NCBI GenBank assembly: GCA_030837785.1
Contig: JAUQYA010000083.1
Location: forward strand, 1-64,000
Reading direction: 5' to 3'
Source: Albidovulum sp.
GTDB taxonomy: Bacteria > Pseudomonadota > Alphaproteobacteria > Rhodobacterales > Rhodobacteraceae
Length of the DNA: 64,000 nucleotides
Shown here: positions 36,575 to 44,384 of the stretch, piece by piece
Numbering within the stretch: the stretch's first letter is position 1
How the letters are laid out: the number at the start of each line of letters is the position of its first letter
Program-made: the position numbers and the translations under genes
Notes under the pieces: model-generated
The model's input: the letters and a program-made list of their open reading frames with translations, nothing else
Database searches by the model: none
Told to the model about the DNA's origin: nothing

Positions 36575-38047
36575 TCACTCAACCCAGTGCACCCCCGTCA
36601 GGTCGTTCGCCTGCGTCGGCGCGTTCTGCCACAGCCCCTCGATCCTGGCGTTGGCGACGCCGGTCTGGGCAAGCTGGAAGAGATAGGCGTTGACGTAGTC
36701 CTTGGCGATCATCTCCTGCGCCTGTTTCAGAAGGTCGGAGCGTGCCGCCGGGTCGATGGTTTTCGCCAGCTTGTCCATCAGCGCCACGAAGTCGGGCTTG
36801 GCATAGCCGAAGTAATAGTCGTCGCGGGCGTAGATGTTGATGTCCATCGGCTCGGTGTGGCTGACGATGGTCAGGTCGAAGTCATGGCCCTTGAACACCT
36901 GTTCAAGCCATTGCGCCCATTCGAGGTTGGTGATCTCGGTCTCGATCCCGACCGCGGCAAGCTCGGCCGCGACGATCTCGCCGCCGCGGCGGGCATAGGT
37001 GGGCGGCGGCAGGGCGAGGCGGAGCTTGAGGTTGCTGATCCCGGCCTCGGCCAGGAGTGCCTTCGACTTCTCGGGGTCGTAGGCCGACAGCGCGGTCAGA
37101 TCGACGTAGTCGGGATTGTGCGGCGCGAAATGGGTGCCGATCGGCGTGCCGTAGCCGAACATCGCGCCGTCGATGATTTCCTGCCGGTTGATCGCATGGG
37201 CAATCGCCTCGCGCACCTTGACGTTGTCGAGGGGCGGCTTGCGGTTGTTCATGGCGAGGATCGTCTCGCCCTCGGTCGTGCCGACGATGACCTTGAAGCG
37301 GGGATCGGAGGCGAACTGCGCCAGCGTCTCGGGCGCGGGGAAGTTCGGGAAGGCATCGACATCGCCCGCCATCATCGCGGCGAAGGCGGCGGTCGGGTCG
37401 GCGATGATCCGGAAGGTGGCCTTGGAGAGCGCCACCGGCTCGCCCCAGTAGTCGGGGTTCCGCTCGATGGTGACGTGGTCGCCCTGCACCCATTCGACGA
37501 AGCGGAAAGGGCCGGTGCCCACCGGTTGCGTGGCCTCGGTCCCGGCCGACTCGGGCGCCACGATCACCGCATCGCCCCAGGCCATGTTGAAGGGGAAATT
37601 GCCGTCCGGGGCCTTGAGCGTGACCTTCACGGTCAGCGGGTCCACCGCTTCCACGCTTTCGATGCCGGCGAAGAGCGCCTTCTGGGCATTGGCGCTGTCT
37701 TCCGCCCGCGCCCGGTCGAGCGAGAACTTCACGTCCCCGGCGTCGAAGCTCGTGCCGTCGTGGAAGGTCACGCCCTCGTGCAGGTGGAAGACATAGGCCT
37801 TCGCGCCATCCTCGACGTCCCAGCTTGACGCCAGCGCGGGGCGGACCGCGCCATCGGGGCCGAAGCGGGTGAGACCCTCGAAGATATTGGCATAGACGAC
37901 CTCGTCGATGGCGGCGGCGGCGCCGGCGGTCGGATCGAGGTTCGGCGGCTCCAGCACCATGCCGATCGTGATCGTGTCCTGCGCGGCCAGCGCGGCCCCG
38001 GCGGTCAGCGCCAGCGCGGCGGCCGTGGCGGTCAGTCGGTGGAACAT
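36575..38047 (-). CDS. Peptide/opine-type ABC transporter solute-binding protein (SBP_bac_5)
   Basis: Periplasmic binding protein of 490 residues from the ATG at 38047. It has a signal peptide (MFHRLTATAAALALTAGAALAAQ) and family 5 hallmarks (PPNLDPTAGAAAAIDEVVYANIFEGLTR, FHLHEGVTFHDGTSFDAGDVKFSLDRA, and VKVREAIAHAINRQEII). It has no permease genes beside it. The nearest matching importer is the DppBC/double-ATPase set at 28352-31734, which lacks a binding protein. Pairing the two is inference. It diverges from panB (169 bp apart). Confidence 0.93.
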   Translation of the reverse strand: MFHRLTATAAALALTAGAALAAQDTITIGMVLEPPNLDPTAGAAAAIDEVVYANIFEGLTRFGPDGAVRPALASSWDVEDGAKAYVFHLHEGVTFHDGTSFDAGDVKFSLDRARAEDSANAQKALFAGIESVEAVDPLTVKVTLKAPDGNFPFNMAWGDAVIVAPESAGTEATQPVGTGPFRFVEWVQGDHVTIERNPDYWGEPVALSKATFRIIADPTAAFAAMMAGDVDAFPNFPAPETLAQFASDPRFKVIVGTTEGETILAMNNRKPPLDNVKVREAIAHAINRQEIIDGAMFGYGTPIGTHFAPHNPDYVDLTALSAYDPEKSKALLAEAGISNLKLRLALPPPTYARRGGEIVAAELAAVGIETEITNLEWAQWLEQVFKGHDFDLTIVSHTEPMDINIYARDDYYFGYAKPDFVALMDKLAKTIDPAARSDLLKQAQEMIAKDYVNAYLFQLAQTGVANARIEGLWQNAPTQANDLTGVHWVE

Positions 38048-38216
38048 CGGATGCCTCCCCTCTGGCCCGGGTCCGGTGCCGGGCGGCGCGCGCATCTTTG
38101 GCCGGTTTCGCCTGCCGATCAAGCGGTTGGGTGGCGCAGAGAGCGCTGGAAACGATGCTGCGGCGCAGCTATGATGCCGGAGCGGCCCTCAGGCGGGGCG
38201 GTGGGGGAGGGTCGGG

Positions 38217-39041
38217 ATGAGCGCGACAGGCGAGGCGAAGCGACCGGCGCCGCCGGATATCCGGGCGCGCAAGGGCGGCGTGCCGATCGTGATGCTGACG
38301 GCCTATACCACGCCCATCGCCCGGCTGGTCGATCCGCATTGCGACATCGTGCTGGTGGGCGACAGCCTCGGCATGGTGCTGCACGGGCTGCCGTCCACGC
38401 TCGGCGTGACGATGGAGATGATGATCCTGCACGGAAGGGCGGTGGCGCGCGGGCTCGCCCGGGCGATGCTGGTGGTGGACATGCCCTTCGGCGCCTACGA
38501 GGAGGGGCCGGAACAGGCCTTCCGCAATGCCGCGCGGCTGATGACGGAGACCGGAGCGGCGGCGGTGAAGCTGGAAGGCGGTGCGCACACGGCGCCGACC
38601 ATCGCCTTTCTCAGCGAACGCGGTGTGCCGGTGATGGCCCATGTCGGGCTGACGCCGCAGGCGGTCAACACGCTCGGCGGCTACCGGGTGCAGGGGCGGG
38701 GCGAGGACGGCGACCGCATCCGCCGCGATGCCGCCGCGGTGGCCGATGCCGGGGCCTTCTCGGTGGTGCTGGAGAAGGTGCCGGATGCGCTGGCGGCCGA
38801 GATCACCCGCGCGGTGCCGGTCCCGACGATCGGCATCGGCGCCTCGGCCGCCTGCGACGGGCAGGTGCTGGTGGTCGACGACATGCTGGGGCTCTTCACC
38901 GCGTTCCGCCCGAAGTTCGTGAAACGCTATGCCGAGCTGGGCGCCGAGGCCGACCGGGCGATCGCCGCCTATGCCGCCGAGGTCAGGGCGCGGACCTTCC
39001 CGGCGCCGGAACATGTCTTCGCCGAGGCGCCGGACAGATGA
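38217..39041 (+). CDS. panB: 3-methyl-2-oxobutanoate hydroxymethyltransferase
   Basis: First committed step of pantothenate synthesis: adds a hydroxymethyl group from methylenetetrahydrofolate to 2-oxoisovalerate. The 274-residue product has the family motifs VMLTAYTTPIARLVD, DIVLVGDSLGMVLHG, AVKLEGG, PVMAHVGLTPQAVN and GIGASAACDGQVLV. The stop overlaps panC by four bases. The start at 38217 follows GGGGGAGGGTCGGG. Confidence 0.97.
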   Translation: MSATGEAKRPAPPDIRARKGGVPIVMLTAYTTPIARLVDPHCDIVLVGDSLGMVLHGLPSTLGVTMEMMILHGRAVARGLARAMLVVDMPFGAYEEGPEQAFRNAARLMTETGAAAVKLEGGAHTAPTIAFLSERGVPVMAHVGLTPQAVNTLGGYRVQGRGEDGDRIRRDAAAVADAGAFSVVLEKVPDALAAEITRAVPVPTIGIGASAACDGQVLVVDDMLGLFTAFRPKFVKRYAELGAEADRAIAAYAAEVRARTFPAPEHVFAEAPDR

Positions 39042-39877
39042 CCGAGGTCATCCGCGGCACGGGCCCGCTTCAGGAAAAGGTCGCGGCCTGGAAGCGCGCG
39101 GGCGCGCTGGTCGGCGTGGTGCCGACGATGGGGGCGCTGCACGACGGGCACCTCAGCCTCGCCCGCGCGGCGCGGCGGCAGTCGGACCGGGTGATCGTGA
39201 CGATCTTCGTCAACCCGATGCAGTTCGGCAACCCCGAGGATCTCGCGAAATACCCGCGGGACGAGGCGCACGACCTCGCACTGCTGGAGGCCGAGGGGGT
39301 CGACGTCCTTTTCGCGCCGGGGCCGGAGGAGATCTACCCCGATGGCTTCGCCACGCGGGTGACGGTTTCGGGCGTGTCGGAGCCGCTGGAAGGGGCGTTC
39401 CGGCCCGGCCATTTCGAGGGCGTGGCGACGGTGGTGACGAAGCTTCTCGGCATGACCCAGGCCGGGCGCGCCTTCTTCGGCGAGAAGGACTGGCAGCAGT
39501 TGCAGGTGGTGCGCCGGCTGGTGACCGACCTCAACATCCCGACCCGGATCATCGGCTGCCCGACCATCCGCGAGCCGGACGGGCTTGCCATGTCGTCGCG
39601 CAACGCGCGTCTCGGAAGCGAGGCGCGGGCGGCGGCGCCGGCGCTTCACGCCGCAATGGCGGCGGCGGCCTCGGTGATCCGGGCGGGCGCGGCGGTCGCG
39701 GAGGCCCTGGCGACGGCGCGGGCCGAGGTGCTGGCCGCCGGTTTTTCCGGCGTGGAATACCTGGAGTTGCGCGGGGCCGAGAGGCTCGAGCCGCTCGCCA
39801 CGCTCGACCGGCCGGCGCGGATCCTCGCGGCGGCGACGCTGGGCGGGGTCCGGCTGATCGACAACATCGGGGTCTGA
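39038..39877 (+). CDS. panC: Pantoate-beta-alanine ligase
   Basis: Joins pantoate and beta-alanine, using ATP, to give pantothenate. The 279-residue product has the nucleotidyltransferase HIGH-like motif in VPTMGALHDGHLSLA near residue 27, FVNPMQFGNPEDLAKYPR near 62, FFGEKDWQQLQVVRRLV near 147 and the AMSSRNARL motif near 184. Translationally coupled to panB by ATGA overlap. Copy C of the 3' element follows directly after the stop. Confidence 0.97.
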   Translation: MTEVIRGTGPLQEKVAAWKRAGALVGVVPTMGALHDGHLSLARAARRQSDRVIVTIFVNPMQFGNPEDLAKYPRDEAHDLALLEAEGVDVLFAPGPEEIYPDGFATRVTVSGVSEPLEGAFRPGHFEGVATVVTKLLGMTQAGRAFFGEKDWQQLQVVRRLVTDLNIPTRIIGCPTIREPDGLAMSSRNARLGSEARAAAPALHAAMAAAASVIRAGAAVAEALATARAEVLAAGFSGVEYLELRGAERLEPLATLDRPARILAAATLGGVRLIDNIGV

Positions 39878-39879
39878 AA

Positions 39880-39940
39880 GCCCCGGCGCGTCCCGGGGGG
39901 CGCCGCCCCCGGACCCCCGGGATATTTCCGCAACGAAGAG
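39880..39940 (+). terminator. Directional 3' element, copy C (after panC)
   Basis: Two bases after the panC stop, CCGGGGGGCGCC and nearby GCCCCCGG can pair. CCCCCGGG follows, then ATATTTCCGCAACGAAGA and GGCC. The hairpin-plus-tail order is the same as in copies A and B relative to the upstream gene. Here it lies between convergent genes, 4 bp before the end of the M20 gene, so it could serve to separate the two transcripts. Confidence 0.7.
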
Positions 39941-39943
39941 GCC

Positions 39944-41230
39944 TCAGGGCGCGAGAAGTTCCGCCAGCACCAGCGCCATCACCCGGGCGCTGTCCATCAT
40001 GTCGGTGATCCCCACCCATTCGTCGGGCTGGTGCGCGAGGTCGAGCACGCCCGGCCCGTAGGCGATGCAGTTCTTCAGCCGGCCGATCCGGTCGATATGC
40101 TTCTGGTCGTAGGTGCCGGGCGAGACGACATAGCCGGCCTGCCGGCCCAACACCTTCTCGATCGCGGCGGCGGTGGAGCGGACGATCGGCGCGGTGCGTT
40201 CCGTCATCACCGGCTGCACCTCGAAGAGGTCGCGGACCTCGTAGTCGAAGGCGGGGCGGCGGGCCTTCACCGTCTCGAGGAGCGCGGTGACCTCGCGCTT
40301 CACCTCCGCCAGGTCTTCCTCGATCAGGAAACGGCGGTCGATGGTGGCGCGGCAACGGTCGGGGACGCAAGGCGCGGGCAGGCCGGTGTAGTCCTCCGCC
40401 TGTTCGGCGGCGCCGCCGTGGATCGCGTTGATGTTGAGCGTGGACTGGCGCGCGCCTTCGGGGATCACCGGCATGGCGGTGCGACGGGTGGCGAGACGGG
40501 GGAAAAGCGTCGCCTCCATCTCGGCCAGGACCGCGCCCATGTGGCGCACGGCGCAGTCGCCGAGGAAGGGCATCGAGCCGTGCGCGATGCGGCCCCTGGT
40601 CTCGATCTCGGCCCACCAGACGCCGCGGTGGCCAAGGCAGATGCGGTCCTTGTGGAGGGGTTCGGGGATGATCACGTGCTGGACGCGGTCGGGCGAGAAC
40701 CATCCGCGTTCGGCAAGATACGCGACGCCGCCGAAGCCGCCCGATTCCTCGTCCGCGGTGGCGCTGATCTCGATGGCGCCGCGGTGGCCGGGGCAGGCGG
40801 CGACGAAGGCTTCGGCCGCGACGATGCTGGCGGCGAGCCCGCCCTTCATGTCGCAGGCGCCGCGGCCGTAGATGCGGTCGCCCTCGACCTCGGCGCCGAA
40901 GGGGTCACGGGTCCAGCCGTGGCCGACCTCGACGACGTCGTGGTGGGAGTTGAAATGCACGCAATCGCCCGGGCCCTCGCCCTCGTGGCGGGCGACGAGG
41001 TTCCAGCGCGGATGCGCGGCCGAGTCGCCCGGCGCCCCCTCGGCGCGGATCAGATCGACGCTGAAGCCGCCGCGGCCGAGCCGGTCGGCGAGATATTCGC
41101 AGATTTCGAGGTAGTTCAGCCCCGGCGGATTCAGTGTCGGGATGCGGATCAGATCCCGGGTCAGCGCCACGATGTCGTCGCGGCGGGCGGCGATCTCGGC
41201 GGCGAGGCGGGCGTCGAGGGCGGCGGTCAT
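39944..41230 (-). CDS. M20 family amidohydrolase (ArgE/DapE-like)
   Basis: Zinc-dependent deacylase or peptidase of 428 residues. Visible motifs are CVHFNSHHDVVEVG near 93 (metal His and Asp), YGRGACDMKGGLAAS near 122 (bridging Asp), and TADEESGGFGG near 157 (catalytic Glu pair). The dimerisation domain lies in the middle, and the closing SPGTYDQKHIDRIGR carries the last metal His region. The N-terminus RIPTLNPPG is usual. The group includes acetylornithine deacetylase, succinyl-diaminopimelate desuccinylase and N-carbamoyl amidases; which one this is cannot be told. Confidence 0.9.
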   Translation of the reverse strand: MTAALDARLAAEIAARRDDIVALTRDLIRIPTLNPPGLNYLEICEYLADRLGRGGFSVDLIRAEGAPGDSAAHPRWNLVARHEGEGPGDCVHFNSHHDVVEVGHGWTRDPFGAEVEGDRIYGRGACDMKGGLAASIVAAEAFVAACPGHRGAIEISATADEESGGFGGVAYLAERGWFSPDRVQHVIIPEPLHKDRICLGHRGVWWAEIETRGRIAHGSMPFLGDCAVRHMGAVLAEMEATLFPRLATRRTAMPVIPEGARQSTLNINAIHGGAAEQAEDYTGLPAPCVPDRCRATIDRRFLIEEDLAEVKREVTALLETVKARRPAFDYEVRDLFEVQPVMTERTAPIVRSTAAAIEKVLGRQAGYVVSPGTYDQKHIDRIGRLKNCIAYGPGVLDLAHQPDEWVGITDMMDSARVMALVLAELLAP

Positions 41231-41373
41231 GGGGGAAGGCTAGAGGCGCCCGGCATCTCCCGCAATGGCGAAACCGTCCCGCCCCGCGATCGCCGCTCTG
41301 GTCGCGGCCGCGGCGGGGCGCTATCGTCGGGCCGTGCGCGCGGCTGCCCCGTGCGCGTCCGGAAGGAGCGCCG

Positions 41374-41652
41374 ATGATCGCCTTTCTTCGTCTTGCCGTC
41401 TTCGGCGCCATTGGCCTTTCGGTCGTCTATCTGGCGTTGTGGATCTACGCCCGGTCGGTCCGGCGCGAGGAGCTGGAGAAGGACTGGGCGGCCGACCATC
41501 CCGACGGGGGTGACCCCGACGCGCGCGACGCCTATATCGAGGCGGGCGTCAGGGATTACGAGCGGGGGCTGCGGCGCAGGCTGATCCTGTTCGTCTTGCT
41601 CCTGCCCGCGGCCGTCGTCGCGGCGGTTCTCTACCTGACCAACTATCAATGA
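41374..41652 (+). CDS. Small membrane protein, two helices
   Basis: Unknown function; 92 residues. Helix one is at about 5-25 (LRLAVFGAIGLSVVYLALWIYA) and helix two at about 71-90 (LILFVLLLPAAVVAAVLYL). Between them is a charged segment (RREELEKDWAADHPDGGDPDARDAYIEAGVRDYERGLRRR). A GGAAGGAG site precedes the ATG. The stop lies 7 bp before the DUF1523 gene, so the two are probably co-transcribed and may act together at the membrane. Confidence 0.82.
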   Translation: MIAFLRLAVFGAIGLSVVYLALWIYARSVRREELEKDWAADHPDGGDPDARDAYIEAGVRDYERGLRRRLILFVLLLPAAVVAAVLYLTNYQ

Positions 41653-41659
41653 GGCGGAC

Positions 41660-42334
41660 ATGCGTTACGTGAAATGGACGGTGCTGGCGATCCTCGCGGC
41701 GATCGTGATCGGCTTTCTGCACTACACGCTGCCGCAGCACGACGTGGTCCGCATCGTCGGCACCTATCAGGAGCGGCAGGATCTGAGCGACTGGACGCGG
41801 ATCTTCTGGGCGACGCCCGACGACCAGGCGACCGGGCTGATCAACCGCGACGTCCAGTTCATCCAGGCGGTGAAGGCGAACGGCAAGGCAATCGTCTACC
41901 GCAACGAGGACACCGGCTGGTCCTGGCCGCCGTATTTCAAGTTCGACACGGCGAACCTGTTGGCGCGCGCCCAGGATCTGATTTCCACCTCGGACAATCC
42001 GAAATGGGCGGTGGTGACCCATTACGGCTGGCGCAACATCTATTTCTCGTCCTTCCCCAATGCGATCGCGATCAAGCCGGTGGCGGGGCCGGATGTGCGG
42101 ATCATCCCCTGGTTCAACCTGGTGTTCTTCATCCTCCTCGCGGCCGTCCTTTTCATGATCCGGCGGATGTGGCTCCAGTTCCGCGAACGCGCGCTCGACC
42201 CGGCGCTGGAGGACATGGGCGAGGCCTGGGAAGGGGTCGAGGACCGCGCCGGGCAGGCGGCGGACGAGGCGAGGGGCGTCTGGGGCCGGTTCAGGGGCTG
42301 GCTGATGACCCTGAAGGGCAAGCCCCGGGCCTGA
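41660..42334 (+). CDS. DUF1523 family membrane protein
   Basis: Conserved protein of unknown function, 224 residues. Helix one is at about 6-24 and helix two at about 150-172, with a periplasmic domain between them. That domain carries family landmarks (YTLPQHDVVRIVGTYQER, GKAIVYRNEDTGWSWPPYFKFD, SNPKWAVVTHYGWRN-like SDNPKWAVVTHYGWR, and IRIIPWFN-like VRIIPWFN). The C-terminal tail is acidic and amphipathic. It forms a pair with the 92-aa membrane protein just upstream and is convergent with the LysR gene (68 bp). Confidence 0.9.
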   Translation: MRYVKWTVLAILAAIVIGFLHYTLPQHDVVRIVGTYQERQDLSDWTRIFWATPDDQATGLINRDVQFIQAVKANGKAIVYRNEDTGWSWPPYFKFDTANLLARAQDLISTSDNPKWAVVTHYGWRNIYFSSFPNAIAIKPVAGPDVRIIPWFNLVFFILLAAVLFMIRRMWLQFRERALDPALEDMGEAWEGVEDRAGQAADEARGVWGRFRGWLMTLKGKPRA

Positions 42335-42402
42335 GGGGCCTGCCGGACGCCGCCCGGACCGGAAGCGTCGGTTGCCGCACCCCCCCGCGGGCCGGGGACC
42401 CT

Positions 42403-43293
42403 TCACACCGCGAGGGAAAGCCCGCCGTGGCGGCTGATTTCGGCTTCGACCTCCGCGATCAGGCTGTCGAGCGCGGGGTTCCTGGCCTTGCGGGCGCGGC
42501 GCACGACATAGGCAAGGGCGGGTGGCTCCGGCAGGCGGTCGCGGAGGATCTCCATCTCCGGGCGCAGGTGGCGGTCGCTGAGGAGCGCCACGCCGAGGCC
42601 CGCGCCGACGGCGGCGACGATGCCCGCGGCGCTGGCGCATTCGAAGACGGTCTCCAGAAGCGCGCCGCCGTCCTGGCCGATGTCGAGCGCCCAGCGACGG
42701 TAGAAGCAGTCGTCGTCGAACGAGAGGAAGGGGATCGCCCCCTGCGGTGCCAACTGAAGACCGGGCGACTTCACCCAGTGCAGTCCCTCGCGGAACAGCA
42801 CGACATCGGCCGGGCGCACCTCGTGGGCGAAGACCTGCACGATGGCGGCATCAAGCTCGCCCCGGTCGAGCATGGCGCGGAGCACGAGGCTCATCCGGAC
42901 CCTGGTGCGGACGGCGACCTGCGGGCGCAGCCGGCGGAACCGGCCGAGGATGCGGGAAAGGTCCGAGCAGGTGGTGTCCTCGGTCAGGCCCAGAAGGATG
43001 CGCCCGGCCAGATCGGTCCTGGTGAGGCTGAGCAGCGCCTCGTCATGCAGGCCGACGATCCGGTCGGCATAGCCGAGAAGATCCTCGCCCGCCGCGGTGA
43101 ACATCGGCGCGCCGGGCCTGCGGCTGAGGAGGTCGCAGTCGAGGCTGGCCTCCAGCCGCTTGATCTTGTGGCTGACGGCCGATTGGGTCAGGCCGAGCGC
43201 CTCGGCCGCGCGGGTGATCCCGCCCTGCCGGCGGATCGCGCGAAGCACCCTCAGGGCGTCGATGTCAAGGCGTCTGGCCGTCAGGTCGGGCAT
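42403..43293 (-). CDS. LysR family transcriptional regulator
   Basis: 296 residues from the ATG at 43293. The N-terminal winged helix-turn-helix is typical (LDIDALRVLRAIRRQGGITRAAEALGLTQSAVSHKIKRLE). The effector domain follows from about residue 95 (GRILLGLTEDTTCSDLSRILGRF) to the end. It diverges from an EamA exporter gene with 166 bp between the starts, the usual layout for a LysR protein controlling its neighbour. A compact inverted repeat lies in that gap. Confidence 0.93.
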   Translation of the reverse strand: MPDLTARRLDIDALRVLRAIRRQGGITRAAEALGLTQSAVSHKIKRLEASLDCDLLSRRPGAPMFTAAGEDLLGYADRIVGLHDEALLSLTRTDLAGRILLGLTEDTTCSDLSRILGRFRRLRPQVAVRTRVRMSLVLRAMLDRGELDAAIVQVFAHEVRPADVVLFREGLHWVKSPGLQLAPQGAIPFLSFDDDCFYRRWALDIGQDGGALLETVFECASAAGIVAAVGAGLGVALLSDRHLRPEMEILRDRLPEPPALAYVVRRARKARNPALDSLIAEVEAEISRHGGLSLAV

Positions 43294-43459
43294 GGCGGTA
43301 TCCGGTGTGGATCGCCCGAAAGATGCGCCGGACGGCGAGGTTTCGCAACCCGCCATCTGCGTAGCGGCTGCATCTTCATGCTTCCATCAATATTTGTCAT
43401 GTGCGCCCTTGCGCGTGGCCGGCTATGCCGGGCCGGCAGTCACGTCACCCGAGCCCGCC
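43294..43459. promoter_or_regulatory. Divergent LysR/EamA control region
   Basis: 166 bp shared by two divergent genes. It contains GCAT-CTTC-ATGC at 43370-43381, an imperfect LysR-box-like inverted repeat with a T-N11-A-compatible context, followed by the AT-rich stretch CAATATTTGTCATG at 43388-43401 where a core promoter for the EamA gene could lie. Binding by the neighbouring LysR protein is inference. Confidence 0.4.
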
Positions 43460-44359
43460 ATGACCGATCTCTCGCTGTCCTCCGCCGCGCCGAACCGGCA
43501 TCCGCTCCTCTGGCCGATCATGGCCGCGCTGCTGGTGATCGGCTGGAGTTCCGGCTTTGTCGGCATCCGCTTCGCCAACGAAGAGGCGAGCGTCTTCCTG
43601 CTGCTCTTCTGGCGCACGCTGCTGTCGGGGCTGATCCTGCTGCCCTTCGCGCTGGCGTTCGGTCCGCGCCCCGGTCCGCGCGCGGTGCTGTCGCAGATGG
43701 GCTTCGGGGTGATGGCGGTGTTCCTTTACCTCGGCGGTTTCGCGCTGGCGATCGAACAGCGGGTGCCGACGGGGCTTGTCGCGCTGATCTCGGACCTCCT
43801 GCCGCTGGCCATCGCGGCGCTGTCGCAGCCGGTTCTCGGCGAACGGCTGAGCGGGCGGCAGTGGCTGGGCACCGCGATCGCGGTGACGGGCGTGCTGGTG
43901 GTGTCCTTCGACAGCCTCGGCGTCGGCTCGGCCCCGCCCTGGGCCTACGGGCTGACGGTGGCCTCGATGCTGGTCTTCGCGCTGGCCTCGGTGCTGCACA
44001 AGGGGCGCAAGGGGCTGCACATGCCGGTGCATCAGGGCCTCTGCATCCACACCCTGACCGGCGCGGCGCTGTTCGGGGCCTGCTCGCTGGCCGCGGGAGA
44101 CGGGCTGGCGCCGCCGATGACGCGAGATTTCGCGCTCGGCATGGCCTGGCTGGTGCTGATCGCGACCTTCGCCACCTACTCGCTCTACTATACCGCGTTG
44201 CGGATGTTCCCCGCGGCCAAGGTCAGCGCGGCGATCTACCTCAGCCCGCCGGTGACGATGCTCTGGGCCTGGGCGCTCTTCTCCGAGCCGCTGACGCCGG
44301 CCATGTTCGCGGGGCTCGCCCTGACGCTGGCGGGGGTCTGGCTGACCTGGAGGGGGTGA
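43460..44359 (+). CDS. EamA/DMT family transporter
   Basis: Inner-membrane protein of 299 residues with ten hydrophobic segments in two EamA repeats. Landmarks are LLVIGWSSGFVGIRFAN near residue 22, LVALISDLLPLAIAALSQPVLGERLSGRQWLGTAIAVTGVLVV at the end of the first repeat, and AAKVSAAIYLSPPVTMLWAWALFSEPLTPAMFAGLALTLAGVWL at the end of the second. Such proteins export amino acids or other metabolites. Divergent from a LysR gene that probably controls it. Confidence 0.92.
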   Translation: MTDLSLSSAAPNRHPLLWPIMAALLVIGWSSGFVGIRFANEEASVFLLLFWRTLLSGLILLPFALAFGPRPGPRAVLSQMGFGVMAVFLYLGGFALAIEQRVPTGLVALISDLLPLAIAALSQPVLGERLSGRQWLGTAIAVTGVLVVSFDSLGVGSAPPWAYGLTVASMLVFALASVLHKGRKGLHMPVHQGLCIHTLTGAALFGACSLAAGDGLAPPMTRDFALGMAWLVLIATFATYSLYYTALRMFPAAKVSAAIYLSPPVTMLWAWALFSEPLTPAMFAGLALTLAGVWLTWRG

Positions 44360-44384
44360 CGGGCGCGAGGTGCCGGGGCGGGGC

